DNA from: Bacteroidales bacterium
GTDB taxonomy: Bacteria > Bacteroidota > Bacteroidia > Bacteroidales > FEN-979
Reading direction: 5' to 3'
Length of the DNA stretch: 64,000 bases
Assembly: GCA_025355465.1 (NCBI GenBank)
Contig: JANXZO010000002.1
Span: forward strand, 32,011-96,010
Of the stretch, positions 8,501 to 16,113 are shown one piece after another. Under the pieces are notes generated by a model. The model was not told where the DNA came from. It was given only the letters and a program-made list of their open reading frames with translations, and did not search any database. The position numbers and the translations under genes are program-made. Within the stretch, counting starts at the first letter, position 1. Every line of letters begins with the position of its first letter.

Positions 8501-11147
8501 GGTCTACATTCACCAGCGCGATGGGGTAATCCTTGTCGGTACTCAGCACCCGGTCGCCCTGCGAGGCCTGCGGGATGCTCAGTCCGGCATAGGAGGTAAA
8601 GGGGTAATAGGGCATGGTGAACCGGTCGATGCTGAAATCGCCGCCATCCTCAAACACCATGGTTTCAAAGCTGGCTTTGAGCACGCCGGGTGCGGCGCTC
8701 TTCACACGGATAGCCGGGACGATCTTCGCATTCCCGTTCTCATCGAGGCGGCCGTCGAAAAGGGTCACATTCTCTGCACTGAAGCCCGCAGCGGGGTTTT
8801 CGAACACATAGCCGGGATACTTCGGAAACGCGGTGGCCGCTTTGGTGAGGGTGAGGGTCACCTTCGCCCTGAGGTTGCGGGCCACAGAACCGGTAAGCCA
8901 GGCCGCCCCCAGCATCACGGTGGGAACCCGGTCCTTCACCAGCTTGTCGGTCACGAAATTCAGGGTGATCTTCAACCGGTTTGGCTTCACGGTCTCGATC
9001 TTGATGTTCTTCCTGAATTCAGCCGCCCCGATGTTCACCTTCGCCAGCCAGTTGCCGGTAGGCGCTTCCGGAGCGGTAGCGGTGCTGAAGTTGTAAAACC
9101 CGCCAACGGAGCTGTTCCTGATCTGCCGCACCACCAGCTGTCCGTTGGGATTATAGAGCGAAAAATTCACCGGATGGTTGGCCGGCAGCTGTTTTGTCTT
9201 GTCTTCGAGGATGAAAGTGAGGAAGAGCGAATCGCCCGGTCGCCATACGCCGCGCTCGCCGTAAATGAATCCTTTGATCCCCTTCTGCACGGGTTCGCCG
9301 CTCACGTCGAACATGCTCATCGACAAAGCTGTTCCTTCGGCAAGTTTCAGGTAACCCTTCTGACTTCCCTGTCTGGCAACCACCACAAACGGTCGCTTCT
9401 TCAGGGGCACCACGGCCATCCCGTCGCCATCGGTGACCGACTGACCCATGGCACGAAGCTGAAAGTTGAAAAACTCCACCGCCACGCCTTTCAGGGGTTT
9501 GGTGGTCACCAGGTCGGTGACGAAGAGATGCCAGGTGCCGTCGTTCCCCGCCTTGGCGATGATGCCCAGGTCGGAAGCCAGGATGTTCTTCGTGATGGTC
9601 TTGTTGAAATAGTAGGATGCCTTGCAGGGGTCGTTGCGCTCTTCCCAGTGGTAGTTGCGCCATCCGCCGTTGTCGTAATCGTCGTTGAAATAGTCGCCGT
9701 AATAGGCCCACTCCTTCTCGTTATCCGCCTCCGGATCCTCTACCACCACCATGTCGGTGACGGGTTTGGCGAGGGAGTCGGCAGCCATACAGGTCAAGGC
9801 CGAATAGCCCGGCCTGAACGACAGCGATACGGCATAGATGGCTCCCGGCTCCGTCTTCATCAGCGCGGAGAGGTCGATGGAAAAACGGTTCCACTTGCTG
9901 TAATCGGTGATGGCCGTGAGCGGCATGGTCTTCTTCAGCACCACACGCCCCACGCGAACCAGCTCCGAGGTGCTGTTGAGGTCGTTCACCTGGAGGAACT
10001 GCAGGATGTTGGTTTCAAACACACGGACCACCTTGATGTCGACAGCCCGCAGGTTCACCGCCTCGAAGGGGAGCAGCATCCCGGTGGAGGCGGGCATGAT
10101 GTTGCCGTCGCCGGCAAAGCGCACATTCGGGCCCGTTCCTTCGATGAGCACCTCTTCCGGGATGCGTTTGCCCAGCTCCGTGCGGTTGAGGTTCCGGATG
10201 CCGGGCTCGAGGGTGAGGCGCAGCTTCTTCTCCTGCGTGTCGGGGAGGTAGATCCACAGCAGGTTGTCTTCGATGGTGTAGCGCAGGTCGTGGTAGGACC
10301 CCAGACTGAACAATCCGTCGAGGTTCTGGTCGGACTTCAGCGGGTCGGAGAACTGAACCATCAGGCAGCGCTCTCCCGTGGTAAACAAGCGGGTTCCGAG
10401 GAAGGAGAAGTCGCCGAGGGCCGGGATGACGACCCGCTTCTCCCCTTCGCTCTGTGCATCGATGGGACCACCGTTCCAGGTAAGGATCACCTCTCCTGCC
10501 GTGGCGCCCCTGCGGATGGAGTCGACCTGGAAGGTGTGCTGCCGTTTGGCTCCTTCGTGAAGCCAGGCGACCGGGAGCTCTCTGCCCGACTGGGTAGCCC
10601 GCAGCACCTTCTCCACCAGCGAGTCGGGGGCCAGGTCGGCCGTGGTGAGCGAGCCCGACAGGAACTCATTGCCCAGGTCGGCGTTGGCGTAAGCCTTGTG
10701 GTTCAGCGCCTCCACCTCCACCCGTTGCTGCATGGTCTGAAACTGAAACACCATTGTCTTCAGCGAGTCGGGAACGCGGATGAGTTGCGAGAGGGCGAAC
10801 TCCACCGTATAGACCTGGTTTTGCGGCATGGGCTCGTCGGGTCTGAATTCCAGCGTGCGGCTGTCGCTCCAGAAGCACTTCCCGGCGATGGCGGGTCTGA
10901 TGGTGAAGTATGACTTTTCGAGCGGCATGCCGAAGTTCGCCGAATCGGCAAAATCCTCGCTGAGCCGCACCTTCACCGAGGCATGGGTGGAGACGACTCC
11001 CGCGGTGAAGGCCGCAACATATTCGCGGAAGGCCGGGTTGACCCGGATCAGTGAGGGGGATTTCCGTGAAGTACAGGTGACGATGAACAGCGCCTGGATT
11101 ACCACCAGGAGGGTAACAAGGGCGATGGAGCGGTAGGTTTTTTTCAT
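5574..11147 (-). CDS. Alpha-2-macroglobulin family lipoprotein (bacterial protease trap)
   Basis: About 1857 residues, typical for bacterial alpha-2-macroglobulins. The ATG at 11147 gives a signal sequence ending near FIVTC, consistent with a lipoprotein anchored in the membrane. Several macroglobulin-type beta domains are followed by the thioester motif GCLEQ at about residue 1405, then an alpha/alpha toroid and a C-terminal receptor-like domain. These proteins are thought to trap proteases that breach the outer membrane through the reactive thioester, working with PBP1C, which repairs peptidoglycan. The intact CLEQ suggests an active trap. It lies 33 bp after the transglutaminase-like gene and is translationally coupled to pbpC. 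Confidence 0.93.
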   Translation of the reverse strand: MKKTYRSIALVTLLVVIQALFIVTCTSRKSPSLIRVNPAFREYVAAFTAGVVSTHASVKVRLSEDFADSANFGMPLEKSYFTIRPAIAGKCFWSDSRTLEFRPDEPMPQNQVYTVEFALSQLIRVPDSLKTMVFQFQTMQQRVEVEALNHKAYANADLGNEFLSGSLTTADLAPDSLVEKVLRATQSGRELPVAWLHEGAKRQHTFQVDSIRRGATAGEVILTWNGGPIDAQSEGEKRVVIPALGDFSFLGTRLFTTGERCLMVQFSDPLKSDQNLDGLFSLGSYHDLRYTIEDNLLWIYLPDTQEKKLRLTLEPGIRNLNRTELGKRIPEEVLIEGTGPNVRFAGDGNIMPASTGMLLPFEAVNLRAVDIKVVRVFETNILQFLQVNDLNSTSELVRVGRVVLKKTMPLTAITDYSKWNRFSIDLSALMKTEPGAIYAVSLSFRPGYSALTCMAADSLAKPVTDMVVVEDPEADNEKEWAYYGDYFNDDYDNGGWRNYHWEERNDPCKASYYFNKTITKNILASDLGIIAKAGNDGTWHLFVTDLVTTKPLKGVAVEFFNFQLRAMGQSVTDGDGMAVVPLKKRPFVVVARQGSQKGYLKLAEGTALSMSMFDVSGEPVQKGIKGFIYGERGVWRPGDSLFLTFILEDKTKQLPANHPVNFSLYNPNGQLVVRQIRNSSVGGFYNFSTATAPEAPTGNWLAKVNIGAAEFRKNIKIETVKPNRLKITLNFVTDKLVKDRVPTVMLGAAWLTGSVARNLRAKVTLTLTKAATAFPKYPGYVFENPAAGFSAENVTLFDGRLDENGNAKIVPAIRVKSAAPGVLKASFETMVFEDGGDFSIDRFTMPYYPFTSYAGLSIPQASQGDRVLSTDKDYPIALVNVDPDGNLVPANRLKVAVFKLNWRWWWDNSESGYADFISTSDLHPVDSMVIATSAGRGVYTFRVGYEDWGRYLIKVTDKTSGHSAARVVYADWPGYYRMPGGEKQAAAMLTITANKEKYKVGDKVKLTIPSSPDGRALLTLETGSAILKSFWTPTRQGTTEITFEVTPNMAPNCYASITLIQPHSQTKNDLPIRLYGVLPVVVEDPATHLKPVIGVAGSFSPGKKESITVKEAGGKAMTYTLAVVDDGLLDLTRFKTPDPWLTFYAREALGVKSWDLFDQVMGAFTGELQRILSIGGDEEGALKGSLKANRFRPMVRCFGPFELKAGETRTHLFVMPQYIGSVRVMVVAGRDGAYGANEKTVPVKKPLMVLATLPRVVGPGETLKLPVSVFSMDKKIGNVKVELLVNELFGIAGERTRQVAFTAPGDKLVTFDLMVQEATGIGKVTIVATSGNERAEHTIELNVRNPNLPVTDVLEKAIRPGASWTFVYQPAGIPGTNAGTLELSSILPLNLEKRLGFLIHYPYGCLEQTTSAVFPQLYLSSLMELPEARKQEAEKNIRAGIRQIRGFQLANGGLSYWPGSAYADDWGTCYAGHFMLEAEQRGYSLPVGFLSTWKEFQRQKAISWVFNQGYFNDDLTQAYRLYTLALAKAPETGAMNRLLETKNLSVAARWMLASAYQLAGRKEVAMQLVASATLQIAPYRELSDTYGSDLRDKAIIADALSLLGMLTKAAPLVKEISAALCSNEWYSTQSTAWALMAVSRFTGGTTVAGLMAKYQCNGGAVEEVASAKPLVTAAIDVKPGKKGSVQVTAAGKGILYARLIITGIPAYGDTSRASNNLKIAVQYKSLKGQVINPRKLEQGTNFVAEVTVTNPGLRGEYRQLALNEVFPSGWEVINARSSDLAQAVTERSAFDNQDVRDDRVYTWFSLKPNQSKTFRVMLMATYQGRFYQPATACEAMYDNTIGARVPGGWVEVVPPVK

Positions 11148-11180
11148 GAGACAGAGGATTATCGGCAGTTTCACTGCAAT

Positions 11181-12404
11181 TTACCGGTTGAGGGGTACGC
11201 CAAATAATGAATATTTACGGAAAAGGTCGCTGCGAAGAGGTTTCGCGGTGTCGAAATAGAGCCGGAGGAACAGCTGCTGTTCGCGCACCTTCTGCTGCAT
11301 GTCGAGGATGTTGGGGGCCAGGTCCGACATGTTGCGTTTGAGCAACTCGTCCTCCATCACGACGCCAGCCAGCAGGTTTGCCGCGGTTTTCAGCTCCCGG
11401 TCGCAGGTGTCCACCATCTGCCGGATCACCACCTCCGGCTTCATGGGTTTGAACTGGTGGTTGTAATAATCGATGTAAAGGCCAAACAGCCGCACCGAGG
11501 CATTGTAGTGGTTCACCGCCACGTTGAACTGGTAGACCACCTGCCGTTGCCGTTCCATTTCACGGTTGCGCAGGTCGATCTCGCGGTTTGTTGCATAGAC
11601 CTGACTGTTCTGGCGAAGATAGCGGGCATATTCGGAGAGCGGGTTGTTTATGATTCCGTTCTTTTCCACCCTGCGAAGGGTGGCTGCGTTCTGCTCCTCT
11701 TTGGTCAGGGCGAGGTAGGCGGCAATGCTGTCGGCGAACATGAAGCGGTCCGTATCGGTTTTGGAACCCGGTTTGCCGTTGTAAAAATCGGCGGCGGTAT
11801 AGAAATGAAAAAGGCATTGCCACAGGGGATCGTACGGCATGTGGGAGCGGATCTGGCGCACCGGCGCCACCATGAAATATTCGGCGGTGAACCGTTTCAC
11901 GAACCTGCCGTTCTCCACATATCCCGAGCCCCAGGTGGGGTCGAAGAAATACCACAGACTGTCCACCACGGCCACTACCCAGGCATGGGGCAACCCCGCA
12001 ATGACGCTGTTCTGGCGGGTATACCCGTGTATCACGTAACTCTGAATTCCGCAATTGGCGCACAGTTCGCGAAATACCTCGGCATATCCCTGGCACACGG
12101 CTTTACGGTCGGACAGGGTCTTCAACACCACCGCCGCAGGGTTGTCGGAGGCGTTGGCGGTGTACATGTTGGCCACGTCGTAGGCGATGTGGGTGGCGGT
12201 CCAGGCATAGATCGCCCGCACCCGGTCGCGCTGGCGGGGGAGCCGGGCATTGAAAAATGAGGAGAGGGATCCGGGGTCCTGTGCCACTGAATCGGGCACA
12301 CTGGCTGCCATTTGATCGGCTTTGGCAAATTCGCTTTTCGGCTGGGGATGGGCCGCGCGCAGGATGAGAAAAAAAAGCAGTAAAACAAGAAGGGAAGATT
12401 TCAT
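11181..12404 (-). CDS. Exported transglutaminase-like domain protein
   Basis: A 407-residue protein with a hydrophobic signal peptide at residues 1-18. The transglutaminase-like cysteine-protease core shows the full triad in order: Cys in AVCQGYAEVFRE, His in LPHAWVVAV and Asp in YFFDPTWGSG. The rest is helical and charged with no recognised domain. Members of this superfamily act as proteases, peptide ligases or amidases; the substrate is unknown. It is the first gene of the run transglutaminase - alpha-2-macroglobulin - pbpC, so a role in envelope maintenance or protease defence is a reasonable inference. Confidence 0.85.
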   Translation of the reverse strand: MKSSLLVLLLFFLILRAAHPQPKSEFAKADQMAASVPDSVAQDPGSLSSFFNARLPRQRDRVRAIYAWTATHIAYDVANMYTANASDNPAAVVLKTLSDRKAVCQGYAEVFRELCANCGIQSYVIHGYTRQNSVIAGLPHAWVVAVVDSLWYFFDPTWGSGYVENGRFVKRFTAEYFMVAPVRQIRSHMPYDPLWQCLFHFYTAADFYNGKPGSKTDTDRFMFADSIAAYLALTKEEQNAATLRRVEKNGIINNPLSEYARYLRQNSQVYATNREIDLRNREMERQRQVVYQFNVAVNHYNASVRLFGLYIDYYNHQFKPMKPEVVIRQMVDTCDRELKTAANLLAGVVMEDELLKRNMSDLAPNILDMQQKVREQQLFLRLYFDTAKPLRSDLFRKYSLFGVPLNR

Positions 12405-12409
12405 CGATG

Positions 12410-12447
12410 CCCCATTTTTTCCTTAACAATATTAAGAAAAAAAGGGA
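12410..12447. terminator. AT-rich inverted repeat between RRM gene and transglutaminase gene
   Basis: CTTAA and TTAAG arms around a CAATA loop are extended by a T6 run on one side and an A7 run on the other, with CCC and GGG at the outer edges. It lies between the end of the RRM gene and the start of the transglutaminase gene, both on the minus strand, so it could terminate the RRM transcript. The stem is weak in G+C. Confidence 0.45.
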
Positions 12448-12487
12448 TGCACCGATGAAGGCAATGATTTATCTCAGCCGGGTGTTC

Positions 12488-12802
12488 TCAGAATCTCTTT
12501 TTGAAGCCGCCACGGGAGTCGCCGCGGGAGTCGCCAAAGCCGCCGGGTTTACGATCGGTCTTGGGGCGTGCTACGGAAACGGTCATCACCTTGCCGTCGA
12601 ATTCGGCGTTGTTCAGTTCTTCAATAGCCTTGTCGGCCTCTTCGTCGTTTTTCATCTCCACAAAACCGAACCCGCGCGACCGGCCCGAGAAGTTGTCTTT
12701 GATAACCCTTGCAGAGTTCACTTCACCGTAATCGGCAAAGGCCTGCTTGAGGTCTTCGTCATTGATCCTGAAACTTAAATTTGATACAAAAATGTTTTTC
12801 AC
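12488..12802 (-). CDS. RRM-domain RNA-binding protein
   Basis: A 104-residue protein that is almost entirely one RNA recognition motif. RNP2 is IFVSNL at residues 4-9 and RNP1 is RGFGFVEM near residue 44. The C-terminal tail is rich in Gly, Arg, Asp and Phe, as in bacterial glycine-rich RNA-binding proteins of cyanobacteria and Bacteroidota, often linked to cold or stress response. A Bacteroidota-type promoter lies about 140 bp upstream, giving an unusually long leader that may carry post-transcriptional control. Confidence 0.93.
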   Translation of the reverse strand: MKNIFVSNLSFRINDEDLKQAFADYGEVNSARVIKDNFSGRSRGFGFVEMKNDEEADKAIEELNNAEFDGKVMTVSVARPKTDRKPGGFGDSRGDSRGGFKKRF

Positions 12803-13109
12803 GTTTGATGGTTTAGGAATGAGTACTGGATAAAGGATTTTAAGATTCAGGGTACGTGAACAAAACCGGGACGCGACACGAAAGAAGAGGTGATAACGAC
12901 GCTTGAATTGCTGGGCGGATAATCGGAATACTCAAAAGCCGCTGCAAAAATACACATTTTACCCGAGTTAACAATAAACTGGCAATCTCCACGCTCATCT
13001 ATAGTTAATTTCCCTATTTTTGTATTAGCGCTGTCAGGCGCATAAACATTCCCGGCATCCGCTGTTGCGCAGCAGCGGACCGCAACCCGGTTAAACCAAA
13101 CAAAGTATT
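12803..13109. other. Intergenic region between divergent RRM and pirin genes
   Basis: No gene is seen in these 307 bases. It holds the long leader and promoter of the RRM gene (minus strand) and, on the + strand, a TATTTTTG -7 element at 13015-13022 without an obvious TTG box at the right distance. That element probably serves the pirin gene. Confidence 0.55.
12945..12975 (-). promoter_or_regulatory. Promoter of the RRM gene (TTG / TATTTTTG)
   Basis: On the minus strand, TATTTTTG (12952-12945) is preceded, after a 19-base spacer, by a TTG-type -33 box at 12974-12972. This matches the Bacteroidota sigma-A consensus TTG-N19-TAnnTTTG. It predicts a leader of roughly 135-140 nt before the ATG at 12802. 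Confidence 0.6.
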
Positions 13110-13820
13110 ATGAAAACCGTTGTTCATAAAGCCAATAGCCGTGGCCACGCCTATTACGGGTGGCTCGACTCCCACTTCACCTTCAGTTTTGCCAACTATT
13201 ACGACGCTTCGCGGGTGCATTTCGGCAGTCTGCGGGTGCTCAACGACGACTACATCGCCGGGGGCGGCGGCTTCGACCAGCATCCCCACGACAACATGGA
13301 GATCATCACCATTGTGACGGAAGGCGAGATCGAACACAAAGACAGCATGGGCCACACGCAGGTGATCGGTCCGGGCGAGGTGCAGGTGATGACGGCCGGT
13401 ACCGGGATCTTTCATTCGGAGTACAACAAGAGCGAGGACCTCCCGGTGAAGCTGCTGCAGATCTGGATCTTTCCGAACCGGAAAAACCTCTCGCCACGCT
13501 ATGATCAGAAGGAGTTCGACATGACCAAAAGGCACAACACGTGGCAGCGGCTGGTCTCCCCCGATGAACCGGGTACGCTGATGGTCAACCAGTCGGCCTG
13601 GTTCTCCATGACCAAGCTCGATGCGAACAAAAGCCTCAGCTATCAGCTGCACAACCCCTACCACGGCCTCTATATCTTCATTCTCGAAGGGGCGGCAGAG
13701 ATGAACGGGACCCTGCTCGAACAACGCGACGGCGCCGGCATCTCCGGCGTGGCACAGGTGGAGATCCTGGCCAACAAGCAGTCGCACATCCTCCTCATGG
13801 AGATCCCCATGACCGCGTAA
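13110..13820 (+). CDS. Pirin family protein (YhhW-type bicupin)
   Basis: A 236-residue double cupin. The N-terminal cupin carries the metal-ligand pattern HPHDNMEIITIV with a downstream Glu/His, as in pirins and the E. coli YhhW quercetinase. The family includes quercetin 2,3-dioxygenases and proteins of unknown substrate; which applies here cannot be told. The last third keeps the second cupin but without clear metal ligands, which is normal. It appears monocistronic, followed by a separate promoter for the next gene. Confidence 0.93.
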   Translation: MKTVVHKANSRGHAYYGWLDSHFTFSFANYYDASRVHFGSLRVLNDDYIAGGGGFDQHPHDNMEIITIVTEGEIEHKDSMGHTQVIGPGEVQVMTAGTGIFHSEYNKSEDLPVKLLQIWIFPNRKNLSPRYDQKEFDMTKRHNTWQRLVSPDEPGTLMVNQSAWFSMTKLDANKSLSYQLHNPYHGLYIFILEGAAEMNGTLLEQRDGAGISGVAQVEILANKQSHILLMEIPMTA

Positions 13821-13846
13821 ACCACTACGGCACGGCTGAATTCACT

Positions 13847-13877
13847 TTGAGATCAAGCCGGAATTTACCATCTTTGC
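13847..13877 (+). promoter_or_regulatory. Promoter of the lipoprotein-PepSY pair (TTTG / CATCTTTG)
   Basis: TTTG at 13847-13850, a 19-base spacer, then CATCTTTG at 13870-13877. This is one mismatch from the Bacteroidota TTTG-N19-TAnnTTTG consensus. The ATG of the lipoprotein gene follows 24 bases later. Confidence 0.65.
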
Positions 13878-13901
13878 AAACCTAAACCAAACAAACCCAG
13901 C

Positions 13902-14456
13902 ATGACAAACAAGCTCCTCTCCCTGGTGATCCTCCTTACGGTGATCCTCTCTTCCTGCGACAGCGGACTGAAAGAAAAAGCACGCGATACCTCCAACGAT
14001 ACCGTCAAGATCTCCGTGCTCACTTTTGCCGGCTTGGCCGATTCACTCTCCAACCGCAAGGTGATCATCGACGGCACCGTGCTGCACACCTGCAAACATG
14101 GCGGCAAACGCATGTTCCTGGTCGACGGCTCCGACAGCGTCCGCGTGGAGATCACCGCAGGTACGGAAGTGATCAAGTTCGACGAAGCCCTGATCGGCAG
14201 TAAAGTACGTGTCTGGGGTACCCTGAAAGAGGAGCGGATCGATACCAAATACCTGAATGAGTGGGAAAACGAGGTGAAGAAACCCGAAGCCAACCACGAT
14301 GTGGGTATTCACTCAGGCGCCAAAGGCCATGAAGACCAGACCGTCCAGGACAAGCTCGACAACATCGCCTCACTGCGTGTCGAACTGAAACAGAGCGGCA
14401 AAGACCACCTCTCCTTTTTCTCCATCGAAGCCTGGAAGTTCACCGAACTTAAGTAG
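13902..14456 (+). CDS. OB-fold-like lipoprotein of unknown function
   Basis: A 184-residue protein with a lipoprotein signal peptide ending ILSSC (Cys at about 19). The middle part (KVIIDGTVLHTCKHGGKRMFL and SDSVRVEITAG) resembles OB-fold proteins of the tRNA-anti/BOF type, with a conserved CKHGGK loop; the C-terminus is helical and charged. The function is unknown. It is three bases upstream of the PepSY-type membrane protein, so the two are almost certainly co-translated and may form an envelope complex. Confidence 0.75.
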   Translation: MTNKLLSLVILLTVILSSCDSGLKEKARDTSNDTVKISVLTFAGLADSLSNRKVIIDGTVLHTCKHGGKRMFLVDGSDSVRVEITAGTEVIKFDEALIGSKVRVWGTLKEERIDTKYLNEWENEVKKPEANHDVGIHSGAKGHEDQTVQDKLDNIASLRVELKQSGKDHLSFFSIEAWKFTELK

Positions 14457-14459
14457 CCC

Positions 14460-15026
14460 ATGCAACGAAAAACACTCCGGCGGTGGAACAATGCCCTTCA
14501 CCGCGACATCGGCTATTTATGTGTAGGCATGACCCTCATCTATGCCATCTCGGGGATCGTGATGAACCATTTCAAATCGGGCGACTTCTACCACCCCGAC
14601 TACAGCAAATCATACAAAGAGTTCAAGGTGGCTCCGCCGGCCAACGGCAAAGCCGACCAGGCTTATGTGGACCTTATCCTCGACCGGCAGGGGGAACGGA
14701 AACATTATAAGAGCTTCATCACCGGCGAAAACTACGTGCAGATCTTTCTCACCAATGGCTCGGTGTACATCGACCTCACCACCGGCGAAGGCCAGATCGA
14801 ACAGAAAACGCCACGCTATGTCATCCGGGAGTTCAACCTGATGCACTACAACAACCTGAAAAAATTCTACACGTGGTTCTCCGACGCCTACGCCGTGGCG
14901 CTGATCGTCCTTGCCATCACCGGACTCTTTGTCCTGCGCGGGAAAAACGGCATCATCGGCCGCGGAGCCTGGCTTACCGCCCTCGGCATCCTGCTGCCGG
15001 CGTTATTTTTGTTGTATTACATGTAG
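14460..15026 (+). CDS. PepSY-associated transmembrane protein
   Basis: A 188-residue protein with an N-terminal membrane helix (about residues 20-37, beginning in the typical LHRDIGYLCVGMTLIYAISG context), a periplasmic domain, and two C-terminal helices (about 138-155 and 165-184). The LHRxxG start and the INLTTG-like loop (YIDLTTGEG) match PepSY-TM proteins, which often accompany iron reductase or redox functions. It is tightly coupled to the upstream lipoprotein and ends eight bases from the convergent DHOD-like gene. Confidence 0.8.
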   Translation: MQRKTLRRWNNALHRDIGYLCVGMTLIYAISGIVMNHFKSGDFYHPDYSKSYKEFKVAPPANGKADQAYVDLILDRQGERKHYKSFITGENYVQIFLTNGSVYIDLTTGEGQIEQKTPRYVIREFNLMHYNNLKKFYTWFSDAYAVALIVLAITGLFVLRGKNGIIGRGAWLTALGILLPALFLLYYM

Positions 15027-15034
15027 CCTGATCG

Positions 15035-16048
15035 CTACCGCATCGGGTATTTCTTGAAAATCTCCTCGCTCTTCATCAGGATGTCGATGTACTGTGCGCG
15101 TTTATAAGCAAAGGGGTCTTTCATGTTTTTACGGGAGAGCTTGCCTTTGAAGTCGTCGATGGTGGCGTATTTCTTGTGGTCCATCCAGGCGTTGAGCTCC
15201 TCGATCACCTTGGTGATCTGGCCGATGCCGTGTTTGTAGAGGGTGCTCACGATCTGCACGCTGTCGGCGCCGGCGATGATCATCTTGGCGGCGTCTTTTC
15301 CGGTAAAGATCCCGGTGTTGGCGCAGAGCGATCCGCGGATCTCGCCGGCCAGGAGTCCGATGTAACGCAAGGAGGCCCGGCTGTCGTCTTCGTGGCTCAG
15401 GTTGTACGGAAATACATGCTCTTCGGTTTCGAGGTCGATGTCGGGCTGAAAGAGGCGGTTGAACAGCACAAAGCCGTCAACGCCGGCGTAGTACATGTTC
15501 TGGATCACCATCAGGGTGTTGGTGTAGTACGGACTCAGCTTCACGCTTACCGGGATCTTCACGCTCTTCTTCACCTCGGCAACCACGTCGAGCTGCTGGT
15601 TCACGATGGCTTTACCCTCCTTTTTGTAGTCGCCCGGAACCGAGTAGAAATTCAGCTCCAGGGCGTTGATACCCGTTCCTTCGAGCTGCCGGGCATACTC
15701 CACCCAGGTTTCGTCGAAGGTACAGTTTAAACTCGCGATGACCGGGATGTGCACCGACTCCACCACCTTCTTCAGATGGCTCAGGTGGGCGCGCGGACCC
15801 GCATGTTCAATGTCGGGAAAGAGGCTGATCATCTCGGCGTGGCGCTCGTTGTACTGGTTGAGCTCTTCGCTGAGCTGCAACCGTTCCAACTCCACCTGCT
15901 CCTCAAAAAGCGTCTTGTAAACGATGGCCGCGGCGCCTGCATCCTCCATCTTTTTGCAGTTATCAACCTCCTTCACCAGGTTGCTCGCACCTACGATAAC
16001 GGGATTCTTCAACTTCAATCCCATGTAATTCGTCGTTAAATCTGCCAT
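15035..16048 (-). CDS. Dihydroorotate dehydrogenase-like flavoprotein
   Basis: A 337-residue TIM-barrel protein beginning LTTNYMGLKLKNPVIVGASN, typical of the dihydroorotate dehydrogenase-like family near PyrD but distinct from it. FMN-binding segments such as SVKLSPYYTN and ITGADSVQIVSTLY-like regions are present. These paralogues are often next to pyruvate:ferredoxin oxidoreductase genes and their substrate is not established. It lies 61 bp downstream of nifJ but has its own promoter in the gap, so it can be expressed separately. Confidence 0.88.
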   Translation of the reverse strand: MADLTTNYMGLKLKNPVIVGASNLVKEVDNCKKMEDAGAAAIVYKTLFEEQVELERLQLSEELNQYNERHAEMISLFPDIEHAGPRAHLSHLKKVVESVHIPVIASLNCTFDETWVEYARQLEGTGINALELNFYSVPGDYKKEGKAIVNQQLDVVAEVKKSVKIPVSVKLSPYYTNTLMVIQNMYYAGVDGFVLFNRLFQPDIDLETEEHVFPYNLSHEDDSRASLRYIGLLAGEIRGSLCANTGIFTGKDAAKMIIAGADSVQIVSTLYKHGIGQITKVIEELNAWMDHKKYATIDDFKGKLSRKNMKDPFAYKRAQYIDILMKSEEIFKKYPMR

Positions 16049-16072
16049 AGCACTTTAGATTTTATTAGTTTT

Positions 16073-16103
16073 CAAAAATAGAAGGAAATTATCAATTGTC
16101 AAT
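16073..16103 (-). promoter_or_regulatory. Promoter of the DHOD-like gene (ATTG / TATTTTTG)
   Basis: On the minus strand, ATTG at 16103-16100 is followed after 19 bases by TATTTTTG at 16080-16073. The start codon at 16048 is about 25 bases downstream. The -33 box lies inside a period-7 tandem array. Confidence 0.65.
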
Positions 16104-16113
16104 TATCAATTAT
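16085..16113. repeat. Heptamer tandem array (AATTATC-type)
   Basis: Four imperfect 7-base units (AATTATC, AATTGTC, AATTATC, AATTATT) lie between nifJ and the DHOD-like gene. It belongs to the class of short-period arrays found repeatedly up to about 30 kb. Confidence 0.6.

Noticed and set aside
9174..10913. 579-codon + strand ORF opposite the alpha-2-macroglobulin gene
   Set aside because: Antisense shadow with no recognisable domain.
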